This document shows, piece by piece, positions 1-8,100 of a DNA stretch of 14,896 nt. The stretch is from an uncultured bacterium (GTDB lineage Bacteria; Desulfobacterota; Desulfovibrionia; Desulfovibrionales; Desulfovibrionaceae): assembly GCA_905214305.1 (NCBI GenBank), contig CAJMLK010000069.1:1-14896 (forward strand). Direction: 5' to 3'. Under the pieces are notes generated by a model. That model worked only from the letters and a program-made list of their open reading frames with translations, did not search any database and was not told where the DNA came from. Each line of letters begins with the position of its first letter. The stretch's first letter is position 1. A program made the position numbers and the translations under genes.

Positions 1-409
1 TGAGAATATCTGTTCTCAATGCTTCGAGGACGCCCGCTCCGGCGTTTAACCGCGCGGATAAACAGCGCTTGTGCCTCCGCGGCGGCCCTTTGCTCACACA
101 GCCGCCAGAACAGTTTCATGCTTAATATGCTCCAGAGCTTTTCCACACTGACATGCTTGTTTGGCAGGCGAAGCCAATATGCACCCTGCGGTTCGCCGTT
201 ATCCCGCAGGGTTTGGATAGCGACCGTTCCTGGCCCGTTGCGGTCAGCGGTTGCATGACACCAGCGCTTGGAGCAGGTTACGGATGCAATGCGGTAACTG
301 CTCTGCAAGGATTTTCAGTCAAATCCTCGCCATGAAATGCGGGCAGGCAGGCTTTTTGCCTGCGCAAGCGAGCATTTCAAGTGCTAAATGCTCAAGTAAG
401 GAGGCTGCC
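1..409. other. Intergenic region upstream of the efflux operon
   Basis: I see no convincing coding sequence here on either strand; the short open frames have no ribosome binding site and resemble nothing I know. It holds three notable items: an 18-nt inverted repeat at the extreme left (TGAGAA 1-6 with TTCTCA 13-18), a perfect 8-bp inverted repeat (CCCTGCGG 184-191 with CCGCAGGG 204-211, 12-nt loop), and the structured repeat at 271-393 described separately. I could not find a promoter with good -35 and -10 boxes for the operon, although one must lie here or further left. The hairpin at 184-211 is not followed by a convincing T run, so I do not call it a terminator. Confidence 0.6.
271..393 (+). 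repeat. Structured 123-bp dispersed repeat, left copy (operon leader)
   Basis: This segment is about 87% identical (about 14 substitutions and two 1-nt indels by hand alignment) to 11862-11984, in the same orientation on the other side of the operon. It holds several inverted repeats: AGGATTT 308-314 with AAATCCT 321-327; GCAGGC 347-352 with GCCTGC 358-363 around a T5 loop; GAAATGC 334-340 with GCATTTC 372-378 enclosing the previous one; and GAGCATTT 370-377 with AAATGCTC 386-393. The last two share bases 372-377, so they exclude each other. The repeat ends 4 nt before the AAGGAGG ribosome binding site of the first gene. It could be a dispersed repeat, an RNA regulatory leader, or both. Confidence 0.75.
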
Positions 410-793
410 ATGCGTGCAGTACTTTCAATGTTATTGTTGGCTCTTTTGGCCTTTCCGGCTCACGCCGCTTTTCAGGGACCGGGGGCCAGCCCGGCCGAAG
501 GCTTCAAAGGCCCGACCGTGGGGATTGAGGTCACCACGGTCAAACAGGCACTGGACAGCAAGGATGATGCCGCTGTTCTGCTTACCGGCCACATCACGGG
601 CCGCAAGGCCGGCAGTGATGACAAGTATGTTTTCAAAGACGCCACCGGTGAAATAACGGTGGACATAGACAGGGAAGTCTTTGCCGGTCAAAGTGTCACG
701 CCCGAAAACACCGTGCGCCTTTCCGGCAAGGTGGACAAGGATATGATGAAGCCCGTCAAAATTGACGTCAAGGTGCTGGAAATACTGAACTGA
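410..793 (+). CDS. YgiW/YdeI-family (BOF) periplasmic OB-fold protein
   Basis: This encodes a 127-residue secreted protein of the bacterial OB-fold (BOF) family, whose enterobacterial members YgiW/VisP and YdeI are periplasmic stress-tolerance proteins. Residues 1-19 form a signal peptide ending AHA before AFQGP. The mature part has the family pattern: FxGP motifs near 21-35, VTTVKQAL at 41-48, VLLTGHI at 56-62, YVFKDATGEITVDID at 73-87, SVTPENTVRLSGKVDKD at 95-111 and KIDVKVLEI at 117-125. It matches E. coli YgiW closely by eye. I chose ATG 410 because AAGGAGG at 398-404 sits at ideal distance and the signal peptide starts there; the frame is open upstream but that part lies in the repeat. 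It is first in the cluster, before a second BOF gene and a two-component system, as in ygiW-qseBC. Binding partner unknown. Confidence 0.92.
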   Translation: MRAVLSMLLLALLAFPAHAAFQGPGASPAEGFKGPTVGIEVTTVKQALDSKDDAAVLLTGHITGRKAGSDDKYVFKDATGEITVDIDREVFAGQSVTPENTVRLSGKVDKDMMKPVKIDVKVLEILN

Positions 794-800
794 TTGCTGT

Positions 801-824
801 GCGGCCGGGCCTTGGCCCGGCCGC
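801..824 (+). other. Intercistronic GC-rich stem-loop
   Basis: A perfect inverted repeat, GCGGCCGGGCC (801-811) and GGCCCGGCCGC (814-824), lies between the two BOF genes and folds as a 10-bp stem with a CTTG tetraloop. No T run follows, so it is unlikely to be a classical terminator. It could stabilise the upstream message or partly attenuate the operon, which would let the first BOF protein be made in excess. Confidence 0.6.
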
Positions 825-846
825 GCCATACGAGTGGAGAAGAGTT

Positions 847-1251
847 ATGCGTGTACTGGCGGTGCTGCTGGTTCTGACCCTTGGCCTTGCAGGGGCCATG
901 TTGCCGTGCTCCCGCGCGGAGGCTTCCGGATTTGACGGCCCCGGCGTGGCGACCACGGTTACCCGCGCGGCGGATGTGCTGGGCGCGCAGGACGACGCCC
1001 CCTGCGTGCTTGAAGGGCATATTCTGGAAAAGCTGCCGCGCCGTAAAAACCGCTATCTGTTTGAAGATCAGAGCGGCAAGGTGGTGGTGGAAATAAAGAA
1101 CGAGGTCTTCGGCCACCTCACCGTGACCCCGCGTGACAAGGTGCGCCTGCTTGGACACGTGGACTGGAACCGCAAACGCCCCAACGAGGTGGAGGTGGAC
1201 GGGCTGTCCATCATCGGCATCGTTGACGCGCGAGATGTGCCAGAGCGTTGA
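847..1251 (+). CDS. Second YgiW/YdeI-family (BOF) OB-fold protein
   Basis: This encodes a 134-residue second BOF protein, clearly diverged from its neighbour. Residues 1 to about 26 are a signal peptide (hydrophobic 3-19, likely cleavage near SRA-EA or ASG). The mature part has FDGPG at 29-33, VTRAADVLGAQDDAPCVLEGHI at 38-59 in pieces typical of the family, RYLFEDQSGKVVVEI at 69-83, LTVTPRDKVRLLGHVDW at 91-107 and VEVDGLSII at 115-123. Start ATG 847 is preceded by GGAGA at 836-840. Cys21 lies in or near the signal sequence and Cys53 in the domain; the Cys21 context is not a good lipobox. The gene ends 4 nt before the response-regulator start, so the two are probably translated together. It may be a periplasmic accessory to the sensor kinase; that is inference from context. 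Confidence 0.88.
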   Translation: MRVLAVLLVLTLGLAGAMLPCSRAEASGFDGPGVATTVTRAADVLGAQDDAPCVLEGHILEKLPRRKNRYLFEDQSGKVVVEIKNEVFGHLTVTPRDKVRLLGHVDWNRKRPNEVEVDGLSIIGIVDARDVPER

Positions 1252-1255
1252 GGCC

Positions 1256-2035
1256 ATGACCTGTTCCTTGCTGCTTGTGGAAGACAACGAGGACATCCTC
1301 GCCAATCTTTACGCCTATCTTGAACCGCTGGGCTATTCACTGGACTGTGCGCGCAACGGCAACGCGGGCCTGAGCATGGCGCTGGAGCAGGGCTTTGACT
1401 GCATCGTGCTGGACGTCATGCTGCCCGGCATGGACGGCATAAGCCTGTGCCGCCGGTTGCGGCAGGAATACAGGATATCCGCCCCCATCATCATGCTCAC
1501 TGCCCGTGATGCCGTGGCCGACAGGGTGGCGGGCCTTGAGGCCGGGGCGGACGACTATCTGGTCAAGCCCTTTGCGCTGAAAGAGCTTGAAGCCCGCATC
1601 CGGGCTCTGCTGCGGCGCGGCCGCCTGCAGGGCGGCGCAGATGCGGGCGGCCTCTGGACCTGTGCAGATATTGTTCTCAATGATGCAGAACACTGGGTTG
1701 AGCGGGGTGGGCAGCGTCTGCGCCTCAGCCCCACGGGTTTTCGTATCCTCAGGGAACTTTTGCGCGCTGCGCCGGGGATTGTGCGCCGTCAGGAGCTTGA
1801 GCGCCTGCTTTGGGGCAGCGAGCCGCCGGAAGGCAGCGCACTGCGTACGCATATTCATGAATTGCGGCGCGAACTGGACAAGCCCTTTGCTCAGGCGCTG
1901 CTGCATACCGTGCCCCACGTGGGCTACAGGCTGGGGCCGGATTCCGCCGAAGAAGGTCAGGTCGCCGCTCCGGGCACGACAGGCGTGGGCAAGGCCCTTT
2001 CCGGCGTGGAAAAAAATGACGCGGAGAATTGCTGA
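1256..2035 (+). CDS. OmpR/PhoB-family response regulator
   Basis: This encodes a 259-residue DNA-binding response regulator. The receiver domain (about 3-120) has the acidic pair at Glu9/Asp10, phosphoacceptor Asp53 in VLDVMLPGMDG, Thr82 and Lys104 in VKPF. A winged-helix domain follows (about 134-227) with recognition helix around 193-207 (GSALRTHIHELRREL) and the closing VGYRLG. A 32-residue tail after the domain (228-259) is unusual and low in complexity. ATG 1256 is chosen because the receiver begins directly there; the ribosome binding site is weak (TGAGG overlapping the previous stop), fitting translational coupling. Its stop overlaps the kinase start by one base. QseB/PmrA/BaeR type is the nearest kind. 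Its likely target is the promoter of this operon, but I cannot identify an operator. Confidence 0.93.
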   Translation: MTCSLLLVEDNEDILANLYAYLEPLGYSLDCARNGNAGLSMALEQGFDCIVLDVMLPGMDGISLCRRLRQEYRISAPIIMLTARDAVADRVAGLEAGADDYLVKPFALKELEARIRALLRRGRLQGGADAGGLWTCADIVLNDAEHWVERGGQRLRLSPTGFRILRELLRAAPGIVRRQELERLLWGSEPPEGSALRTHIHELRRELDKPFAQALLHTVPHVGYRLGPDSAEEGQVAAPGTTGVGKALSGVEKNDAENC

Positions 2036-3780
2036 TGTCGGCTGTTCCGCGCTCCACAGCCTGTCGCCCCGTTTTTGCCCGCCGCATGATCATGGCTTTC
2101 GTCTTTCTGGCTCTCGGCATGGGGGCCGCTCTTGGTCTTGCTGCACATTTTTCTTTTGAATATCTGGGCAGCTATCTTGTTGGCTGGCATGCAAGACCGG
2201 TGATGGAAACCCTTATTGAGGCCGAAAAGCGCGCCTGGGAAGCCGAGGACAGTGGCCGGGACCAGCTGTATTACGGCGAAGATCTGGTAACGGCCATGCA
2301 CTGGACGTTTCTTGTGGGCAAGCAGGTTTCGCCGCAGTGGCGCGATCTGCCTGACGGCCTGCATTTTATGGACGACGGCAAGGAATTTGTTCTGATCGAA
2401 CGCCGCGAGGGTGTGGAATACGCACTCAAGGGCGGAACCGGGGCCTTTCAGGCCCTGAAAAGCCGTTTTAACGGCATCCTGCTGCTCTGTGCTCTGGCCG
2501 GTCTGGCTGTGGCCGTGGTTCTGGCCGTCGTGTTAAGCCGCCGCCTTACCGGGCCGCTGCGTCGTCTTACTCTGGCGGTGGAAAGCCGTGCGCCGGGCAG
2601 CCTGTCGTTTTCTGCAGAAAGCGGCGGCGAGCCGCCGTCAGGCGGCACATCTGCCATGCCCGGCCTGTGCGGCCCACCCGCCACTCCCGCCACTCCCGGC
2701 ACTCCCGGCAAGCCCGCCAAGTCTGCCAAGTCTGGAAGTTCCGGCGCGTGTCCACAGTCCACGGTGCAAACGGCATGCTCCCGGCAGTCCGGCCCTGCCC
2801 CAGCGGCGGCCCCACCCCTGTGGCCCCATATGAAGCCCGCGCCTGTTCCCATGACGGACATGGACGACGAGGTGGGGGTTCTCGCCCGTGCCATTGCCGC
2901 CCGCGAAGAGGCACTGTACCGTTTTGTGCAGCGCGAAAGCCATTTTACCGGCGACGTGAGTCATGAGCTGCGCACGCCGTTGACGGTCATGCAGGGCGGG
3001 CTTGAAGTTCTTGAAGCACGCTTGCAGCGCCTGACAGAAACCGTGCCGCAGGCGCAGGAGCTTGTTCCTGTTGTGGGCCGCCTTCTGCGCACCACATCCG
3101 GCATGAGCCGTACCGTGCGCACGCTTCTTCTGCTGGCCCGCAGGCCCGGAGAAATAGAGGCTTCTGTGCTGGACTGTTCGGTGATTTTGCGGGATATCAT
3201 AGCTGAAATGGCGCGCGAAGGTCTTGCGCACCCGGTGGAGCTTGCGCACATGCCTTTCCGCCAGGGGGCAGATTGTCTGCCCGCCCTGCTGGCCCTGCTT
3301 GATGAAAGCGCTTTGCCCGGAACTGTCCGGGGCACGCCTGCACCAGAAATGCCGTCCGGCCCGCGCGCTTTCGGCCCTGTCAGTGTCGCTCTTGCGGTGG
3401 CCATGTCCGCTCCTGTTCCGGTATGCGGACAAAAAGAGCTGATAGGCGTCATATTCAAGAATTTGCTGGACAATGCCCGGCAGTACGCCGAAAATGGGCG
3501 CGCTTTTGTAGTGCTTGAGCCAGACAGGATGCTGGTGGGCAACAGGGGCCGCATTGTTCGCCATGTGGATGTTTTTTCGCGCGGCGTCAGCCGCACCTGC
3601 AAGAAGGGTCAACAATCCCCCCGGGACGGGGCGGGCAACGGGCTGGGGCTTTCTCTGGCGCAGCGGGCCTGCGAGCGTCTGGGATGGCGGCTTGAACTTG
3701 CACCTCTTCCCGCAGACGCGGACGGAATGACCGTTTTCAGTCTTGTTTTTCCCCCGGCAGCCCAAGGAGAAGACGTATAA
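2035..3780 (+). CDS. Sensor histidine kinase with interrupted HAMP domain
   Basis: This encodes a 581-residue inner-membrane sensor kinase, partner of the preceding regulator. Order: transmembrane helix about 18-40; periplasmic sensor region about 43-145; second helix about 147-168; HAMP first helix 169-183; a low-complexity stretch about 184-274; HAMP second helix 275-292; dimerisation domain with FTGDVSHELRTPLTVM and phosphoacceptor His310; ATPase domain with N box KNLLDNARQY (Asn476, Asn480) and G2 box GAGNGLGL (532-539). The usual DxGxG box is degenerate, reading VGNRGRI, a type seen in some kinases that keep only part of the motif. ATG 2035 (overlapping the regulator stop as TGATG) with GGAG at 2023-2026 is preferred over a TTG six bases earlier. 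It is longer than QseC or BaeS mainly because of the insertion. Ligand unknown; a toxic or membrane-active pump substrate is likely. Confidence 0.9.
   Translation: MSAVPRSTACRPVFARRMIMAFVFLALGMGAALGLAAHFSFEYLGSYLVGWHARPVMETLIEAEKRAWEAEDSGRDQLYYGEDLVTAMHWTFLVGKQVSPQWRDLPDGLHFMDDGKEFVLIERREGVEYALKGGTGAFQALKSRFNGILLLCALAGLAVAVVLAVVLSRRLTGPLRRLTLAVESRAPGSLSFSAESGGEPPSGGTSAMPGLCGPPATPATPGTPGKPAKSAKSGSSGACPQSTVQTACSRQSGPAPAAAPPLWPHMKPAPVPMTDMDDEVGVLARAIAAREEALYRFVQRESHFTGDVSHELRTPLTVMQGGLEVLEARLQRLTETVPQAQELVPVVGRLLRTTSGMSRTVRTLLLLARRPGEIEASVLDCSVILRDIIAEMAREGLAHPVELAHMPFRQGADCLPALLALLDESALPGTVRGTPAPEMPSGPRAFGPVSVALAVAMSAPVPVCGQKELIGVIFKNLLDNARQYAENGRAFVVLEPDRMLVGNRGRIVRHVDVFSRGVSRTCKKGQQSPRDGAGNGLGLSLAQRACERLGWRLELAPLPADADGMTVFSLVFPPAAQGEDV
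2584..2858 (+). repeat. Low-complexity Pro/Ala/Ser-coding insertion inside the HAMP domain
   Basis: This stretch codes for residues about 184-274 of the kinase. It is rich in Pro, Ala, Gly and Ser, and its middle (about 2680-2740) is a run of degenerate short DNA repeats built on cactcccg and aagtctgcc, giving xTPATPGTPGKPAKSAKS. A normal HAMP connector between the two helices is only about 14 residues, so this is an expansion of about 75 residues. Replication slippage is the likely origin of the repeated part. Confidence 0.75.
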
Positions 3781-5099
3781 TGCCCGTTACTCGAAATAAG
3801 CCTGTTTCCGGCCTGTTTTCAGGACGCCGCAAGGCCCTTGTCCTGATTCTGGTCCTTTTGGCTGTTGCCGGAGGCTGGAAACTGATGGGCAGGGGAGCGG
3901 GCCGCCCGGACATGGGCATGGATACGCCCCCTGTGCGCGTGGCTGCCGCCCTGGCCCAGAATGTGCCGCATTTTCTCAATGGTCTTGGCACAGTGCTGCC
4001 TTCTGGCGATGTGCTCGTTACCAGCCGGGTGGACGGCCAGCTGCTGCGCCTGCATTTTGCCGAAGGTCGCCGCGTGAAGGCCGGAGACCTGCTGGCCGAG
4101 ATTGATCCGCGTCCTTTTCAGGCCAGCCTTGATCAGGCTCTGGGCAACCTCGCCAGAGACAGGGCACAGCTTGAAAACGCGCGCAAAGACCTTTCCCGCT
4201 ATATCAAGCTGGCGCAGGGCAACTTTATCGCTGCCCAGCAGTACGAAACGCAGCGCGCGCTGGTGCGCCAGTATGAAGGCACGGTTGAAGCCGATCAGGC
4301 CGCCGTGGATTCTGCACGCCTGCAGCTGGAATACAGCCGTATTACCGCGCCCATCAGCGGTCGCCTTGGCCTGCGCAATGTGGACGAAGGCAATATGATC
4401 AAAAGTTCGGATTCCGGCGGGCTTGTGCGCATTACCGAGACAAGTCCGTGTGACGTGATTTTTACCCTGCCCGAAAGTCAGGTTCCGCTGGTGGTGCAGG
4501 CCCTGCGCCGCGCTGAGGAACAAGGCGCCCCGCAGCCGCTGGTGGTTCAGGCGTGGGACAGAGAGCAGAAGCACCTGCTGGGCACGGGACGCCTGATTTC
4601 GATGGACAACCAGATAGACAGCGCCACGGGCACGGTGCGCCTCAAGGCGGTTTTTCCCAACAGGGATGAAGCGCTGTACCCCAACCAGTTTGTCAATGCC
4701 AGACTTTTGGTGCGCGTGCTGCATGACGCCATCACGGTTCCCGCTGCCGCGGTGCAGCTCGGTCGGCGCGGCGCGTACGTCTATGTGGTGCGACAGGATG
4801 CAAAAGGGCAGGATGAGGCTGAGCTGCGTCTGGTTACGCCGGGCATCAGTGCCGGAGGGTTGACGGTCATCGAAAAGGGGCTTGCATCTGGGGAAAAGGT
4901 GGTGGTTGACGGGCTGGATCGCCTGCGCGAGGGCATTGCCGTGCGCGTTGCCGCCACCACGGAAACCCCCAGGGCTGAAAGCGTCGATGCCGCGCCAGAA
5001 AACGGGGCCAACGCCTCCCTGTCCGCCCCTGGCGTTTCTCCATCCGCTGATGCTCTGCCTCCGGCCGCGCCCGCGTCCGGCACGGGCAGCGCACCGTAG
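3780..5099 (+). CDS. mdtA: MdtA-like RND membrane fusion protein
   Basis: This encodes a 439-residue periplasmic adaptor that would link the inner-membrane RND pump to an outer-membrane channel. A membrane anchor lies at 19-36 (AL VLILVLLAVAGGW), with no lipobox. Then come the first lipoyl half (about 80-111, SRVDGQLLRLHFAEGRRVKAGD), an alpha-helical hairpin (about 112-184), the second lipoyl half (SRITAPISGRLGLRNVDEGN, 186-205), and beta-barrel and membrane-proximal domains containing VIFTLPES, LDNQID-type SMDNQIDSATGTVRLKA and YPNQFVNARLLV. These match E. coli MdtA (415 residues) closely from memory. The last 45 or so residues are an Ala/Pro/Ser-rich tail without counterpart. ATG 3780 overlaps the kinase stop (TAATG), with AAGGAGA at 3764-3770. 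Confidence 0.93.
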   Translation: MPVTRNKPVSGLFSGRRKALVLILVLLAVAGGWKLMGRGAGRPDMGMDTPPVRVAAALAQNVPHFLNGLGTVLPSGDVLVTSRVDGQLLRLHFAEGRRVKAGDLLAEIDPRPFQASLDQALGNLARDRAQLENARKDLSRYIKLAQGNFIAAQQYETQRALVRQYEGTVEADQAAVDSARLQLEYSRITAPISGRLGLRNVDEGNMIKSSDSGGLVRITETSPCDVIFTLPESQVPLVVQALRRAEEQGAPQPLVVQAWDREQKHLLGTGRLISMDNQIDSATGTVRLKAVFPNRDEALYPNQFVNARLLVRVLHDAITVPAAAVQLGRRGAYVYVVRQDAKGQDEAELRLVTPGISAGGLTVIEKGLASGEKVVVDGLDRLREGIAVRVAATTETPRAESVDAAPENGANASLSAPGVSPSADALPPAAPASGTGSAP

Positions 5100-5140
5100 C
5101 CTTATTTCGTGCCGTTCCGGCTCACAGGACACACGCCGCC

Positions 5141-8100
5141 ATGAATCTTTCACGTATTTTCATTCTCCGGCCCATTGCCACGTCTCTGCTCATGGTGGCC
5201 CTGCTTCTTTCCGGTCTGCTGGGCTACCGGTATCTGCCCGTGGCGGCCCTGCCGCAGATAGACTATCCCACCATACAGGTGCAGACCCTCTATCCGGGCG
5301 CTTCGCCCGATGTGATGGCCTCGGTGGTGACCGCGCCACTGGAACGCCAGTTCGGAACCATGTCCGGCCTTGTGCAGATGAGCTCCCTTTCTTCGGCCGG
5401 GGCCTCGGTCATTACCCTGCAATTTGACCTGTCCATGGCTCTGGATGTGGCCGAGCAGGAAGTGCAGGCGGCCATCAACGCAGCCGACAACCTGCTGCCT
5501 TCCGATCTGCCCACACCGCCAGTCTATAACAAGGTAAACCCGGCGGATCCGCCGGTGATCACCCTGGCTGTGGTCAGCGATGCCATGCCCCTGACCCGCC
5601 TTGAAGACCTGGTAGACACGCGCATGGCCCAGAAAATTTCGCAGCTGCCCGGCGTGGGGCTGGTCACGCTGTCCGGGGGGCAGCGCCCTGCCGTGCGCGT
5701 GCAGATGAATCCCCGGGCCTTGGCAAATGCGGGCCTTACCCTTGCCGACGTGCGTACGGCCATCGCAAAGGCCAACGTCAACGACGCCAAGGGCAGCTTT
5801 GACGGCCCGGAGCGCGCCAGCACCATTGACGCCAATGACCAGCTTGCCTCGGCCGAGGAATACGCCCGCGCCATCATAGGCTACAAGGACGGCGCACCCT
5901 TGCGCCTCCAGGATGTGGCCGATGTGGTGGAGGGGGCGGAAAATGCGCGTCTGGCCGCCTATGTGGCGGGGCAGGGCCTGGGTTTTCGCCCGGCCATCGT
6001 GCTTTCCGTGCAGCGCCAGCCCGGCGCCAACGTCATTGGCGTGGCCGACAGCGTGACGCGGCTTTTGCCCGTGTTGCAGCAGACTCTGCCCGGCAATGTG
6101 GAAGTGCGCGTGGTCACGGACCGCACCACCACCATCCGCGCCACCGTGCACGACGTGCAACTGGAACTGCTGCTGGCCGTGGCCCTTGTCATCTGGGTTA
6201 TCTGGCTGTTTTTGCGCAATGCGCAGGCCACGATCATTCCGGCGCTGGCCGTGCCGCTTTCGCTGGTGGGATCGCTGGGCGTCATGCATCTGGCGGGCTA
6301 TTCCCTCAACAATCTGACGCTCATGGCCCTTGTCATTGCCACAGGCTTTGTGGTGGACGATGCCATTGTGGTCATTGAAAACATCTCCCGCTATCTGGAG
6401 CAGGGCATGCGCCCGCTTCAGGCGGCGCTTACGGGCGCGGGGCAGATCGGCTTTACCATCATATCTCTTACCATTTCGCTGGTGGCCGTGCTTATTCCCC
6501 TGCTTTTCATGGGGGATGTGGTGGGGCGGCTTTTTCGCGAATTTGCCGTTACTCTGGCAGTGACCATTCTTATTTCCGCAGTGATTTCGCTCACGCTCAC
6601 GCCCATGCTGTGCGCGGTCATGCTGCGGCCGGAACGCCCTGCGGATCGCAAGGGCGAGGGCCGTTTTTTTGCCCGTCTGCTTGACTGGTACGAGCACAGG
6701 CTCGAATGGGTGCTGGCGCACCAGCGGCTGACGCTGGCCGTGGCTGTGGGCACTCTGGCGCTTACGGTTCTGCTTTACATCATCGTGCCCAAGGGCTTTT
6801 TTCCCGTGCAGGATACGGGAGTCATTCAGGGTATGGCCGAAGCCCCGCAGGACACCTCCTTCAAGGCCATGGCCGGGCGTCAGCGTGAGCTTGCCGAAGT
6901 GATTCTTGAAGACCCGGCCGTGGAAAGCGTGGTTTTTTTTGTAGGGGTAGACGGCATCAACCAGACCATGGCAACCTCGCGCCTGACCATCGAACTGCGC
7001 CCGCTGGCCGACCGTGACGCCCGTGCTCCGGCCATAGCCCGGCGCATCATGAACCGGGCCGCGTCGCTGCCGGGCATGACCCTGTATTTGCAGCCGGTGC
7101 AGGACCTGACCATTGAAGACCGCGTTTCTCGCAGCCAGTATCAGTTGACGGTGGAAGCTCTGGACAGGGCGCAGCTGGACACCTGGGCGCGGCGCATGGT
7201 TGAAGCCCTCAGGCAGCAGCCCCAGCTGGAGCTTTTGACCAGCGACTATCAGGCTCCGGGGCGCATGGCCTGGCTCAACATCAACCGTGATGCCGCCGGG
7301 CGGCTCGGCATCAGCATGGCGGATATAGACAACGCCCTGTATGACGCTCTGGGCCAGCGGCTCATTTCCACCATTTTTACACAAACCAACCAGTACAAGG
7401 TTGTGCTTGAGGTGGCCCCGCGTTTTCGTCAGGGACCGGGCGACATAGAGAATATCTACGTCAAGGGCGGCGACGGCAAACCCGTGCCGCTGACGAGCAT
7501 CGCAACCATTGAGGAGCGGCCCACGCAGCTCTCCATCGCGCGGCAGGGGCAGTTTCCCGTAGCCACCATTGCTTTCAATGTGGCGCAGGATTCCTCGCTG
7601 GGCGCGGCGGTGGCCGCGGTGAACAGCACGTTCGAGCGCCTTGAGCTCCCGGATTCGCTGCGCATCCAGTTTCAGGGGGCAGCACAGGCTTTCATGGCGT
7701 CCACCAACAATCAGGTGTGGCTCATACTGGCGGCCATCGTGACCATGTATATTGTTCTGGGCGTGCTGTATGAAAGCTATATCCACCCGGTAACCATCCT
7801 TTCCACCCTGCCTTCGGCCGGAGTGGGAGCCTTGCTGGCCCTGATGCTGGCCGATATGGAACTTGGGGTCGTGGGCATTATCGGCATTATCCTGCTTATC
7901 GGCATTGTCAAAAAGAATGCCATCATGATGATCGACTTTGCGCTGGATGCCGAGCGCAATGAAGGCAAGGAGCCTCTGGCGGCCATACGTCAGGCGTGTC
8001 TGCTGCGTTTGCGGCCCATTCTCATGACCACGATGGCAGCCCTGCTCGGTGCGCTGCCCCTTATGCTGGGCTGGGGCATGGGCGCAGAACTGCGGCGGCC

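Noticed and set aside
184..211. Hairpin CCCTGCGG/CCGCAGGG as a terminator of an upstream gene
   Set aside because: The following bases are GTTTGGATAG, not a T run, so termination is not supported.
19..335. Two short + strand frames in the left intergenic region
   Set aside because: No ribosome binding site, no recognisable content, and one overlaps the structured repeat.
251..409. Longer start for the first BOF gene at ATG 251
   Set aside because: It would add 53 residues encoded by the repeat and hide the signal peptide; ATG 410 has an ideal ribosome binding site.
2029..2034. TTG start for the sensor kinase
   Set aside because: ATG 2035 overlaps the regulator stop and has GGAG at suitable spacing; TTG would add only two residues and lies too close to GGAG.
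3819..5153. A 444-residue open frame antisense to the fusion protein gene
   Set aside because: Same cause; the sense frame is a clear MdtA-like protein and the antisense product is compositionally odd.
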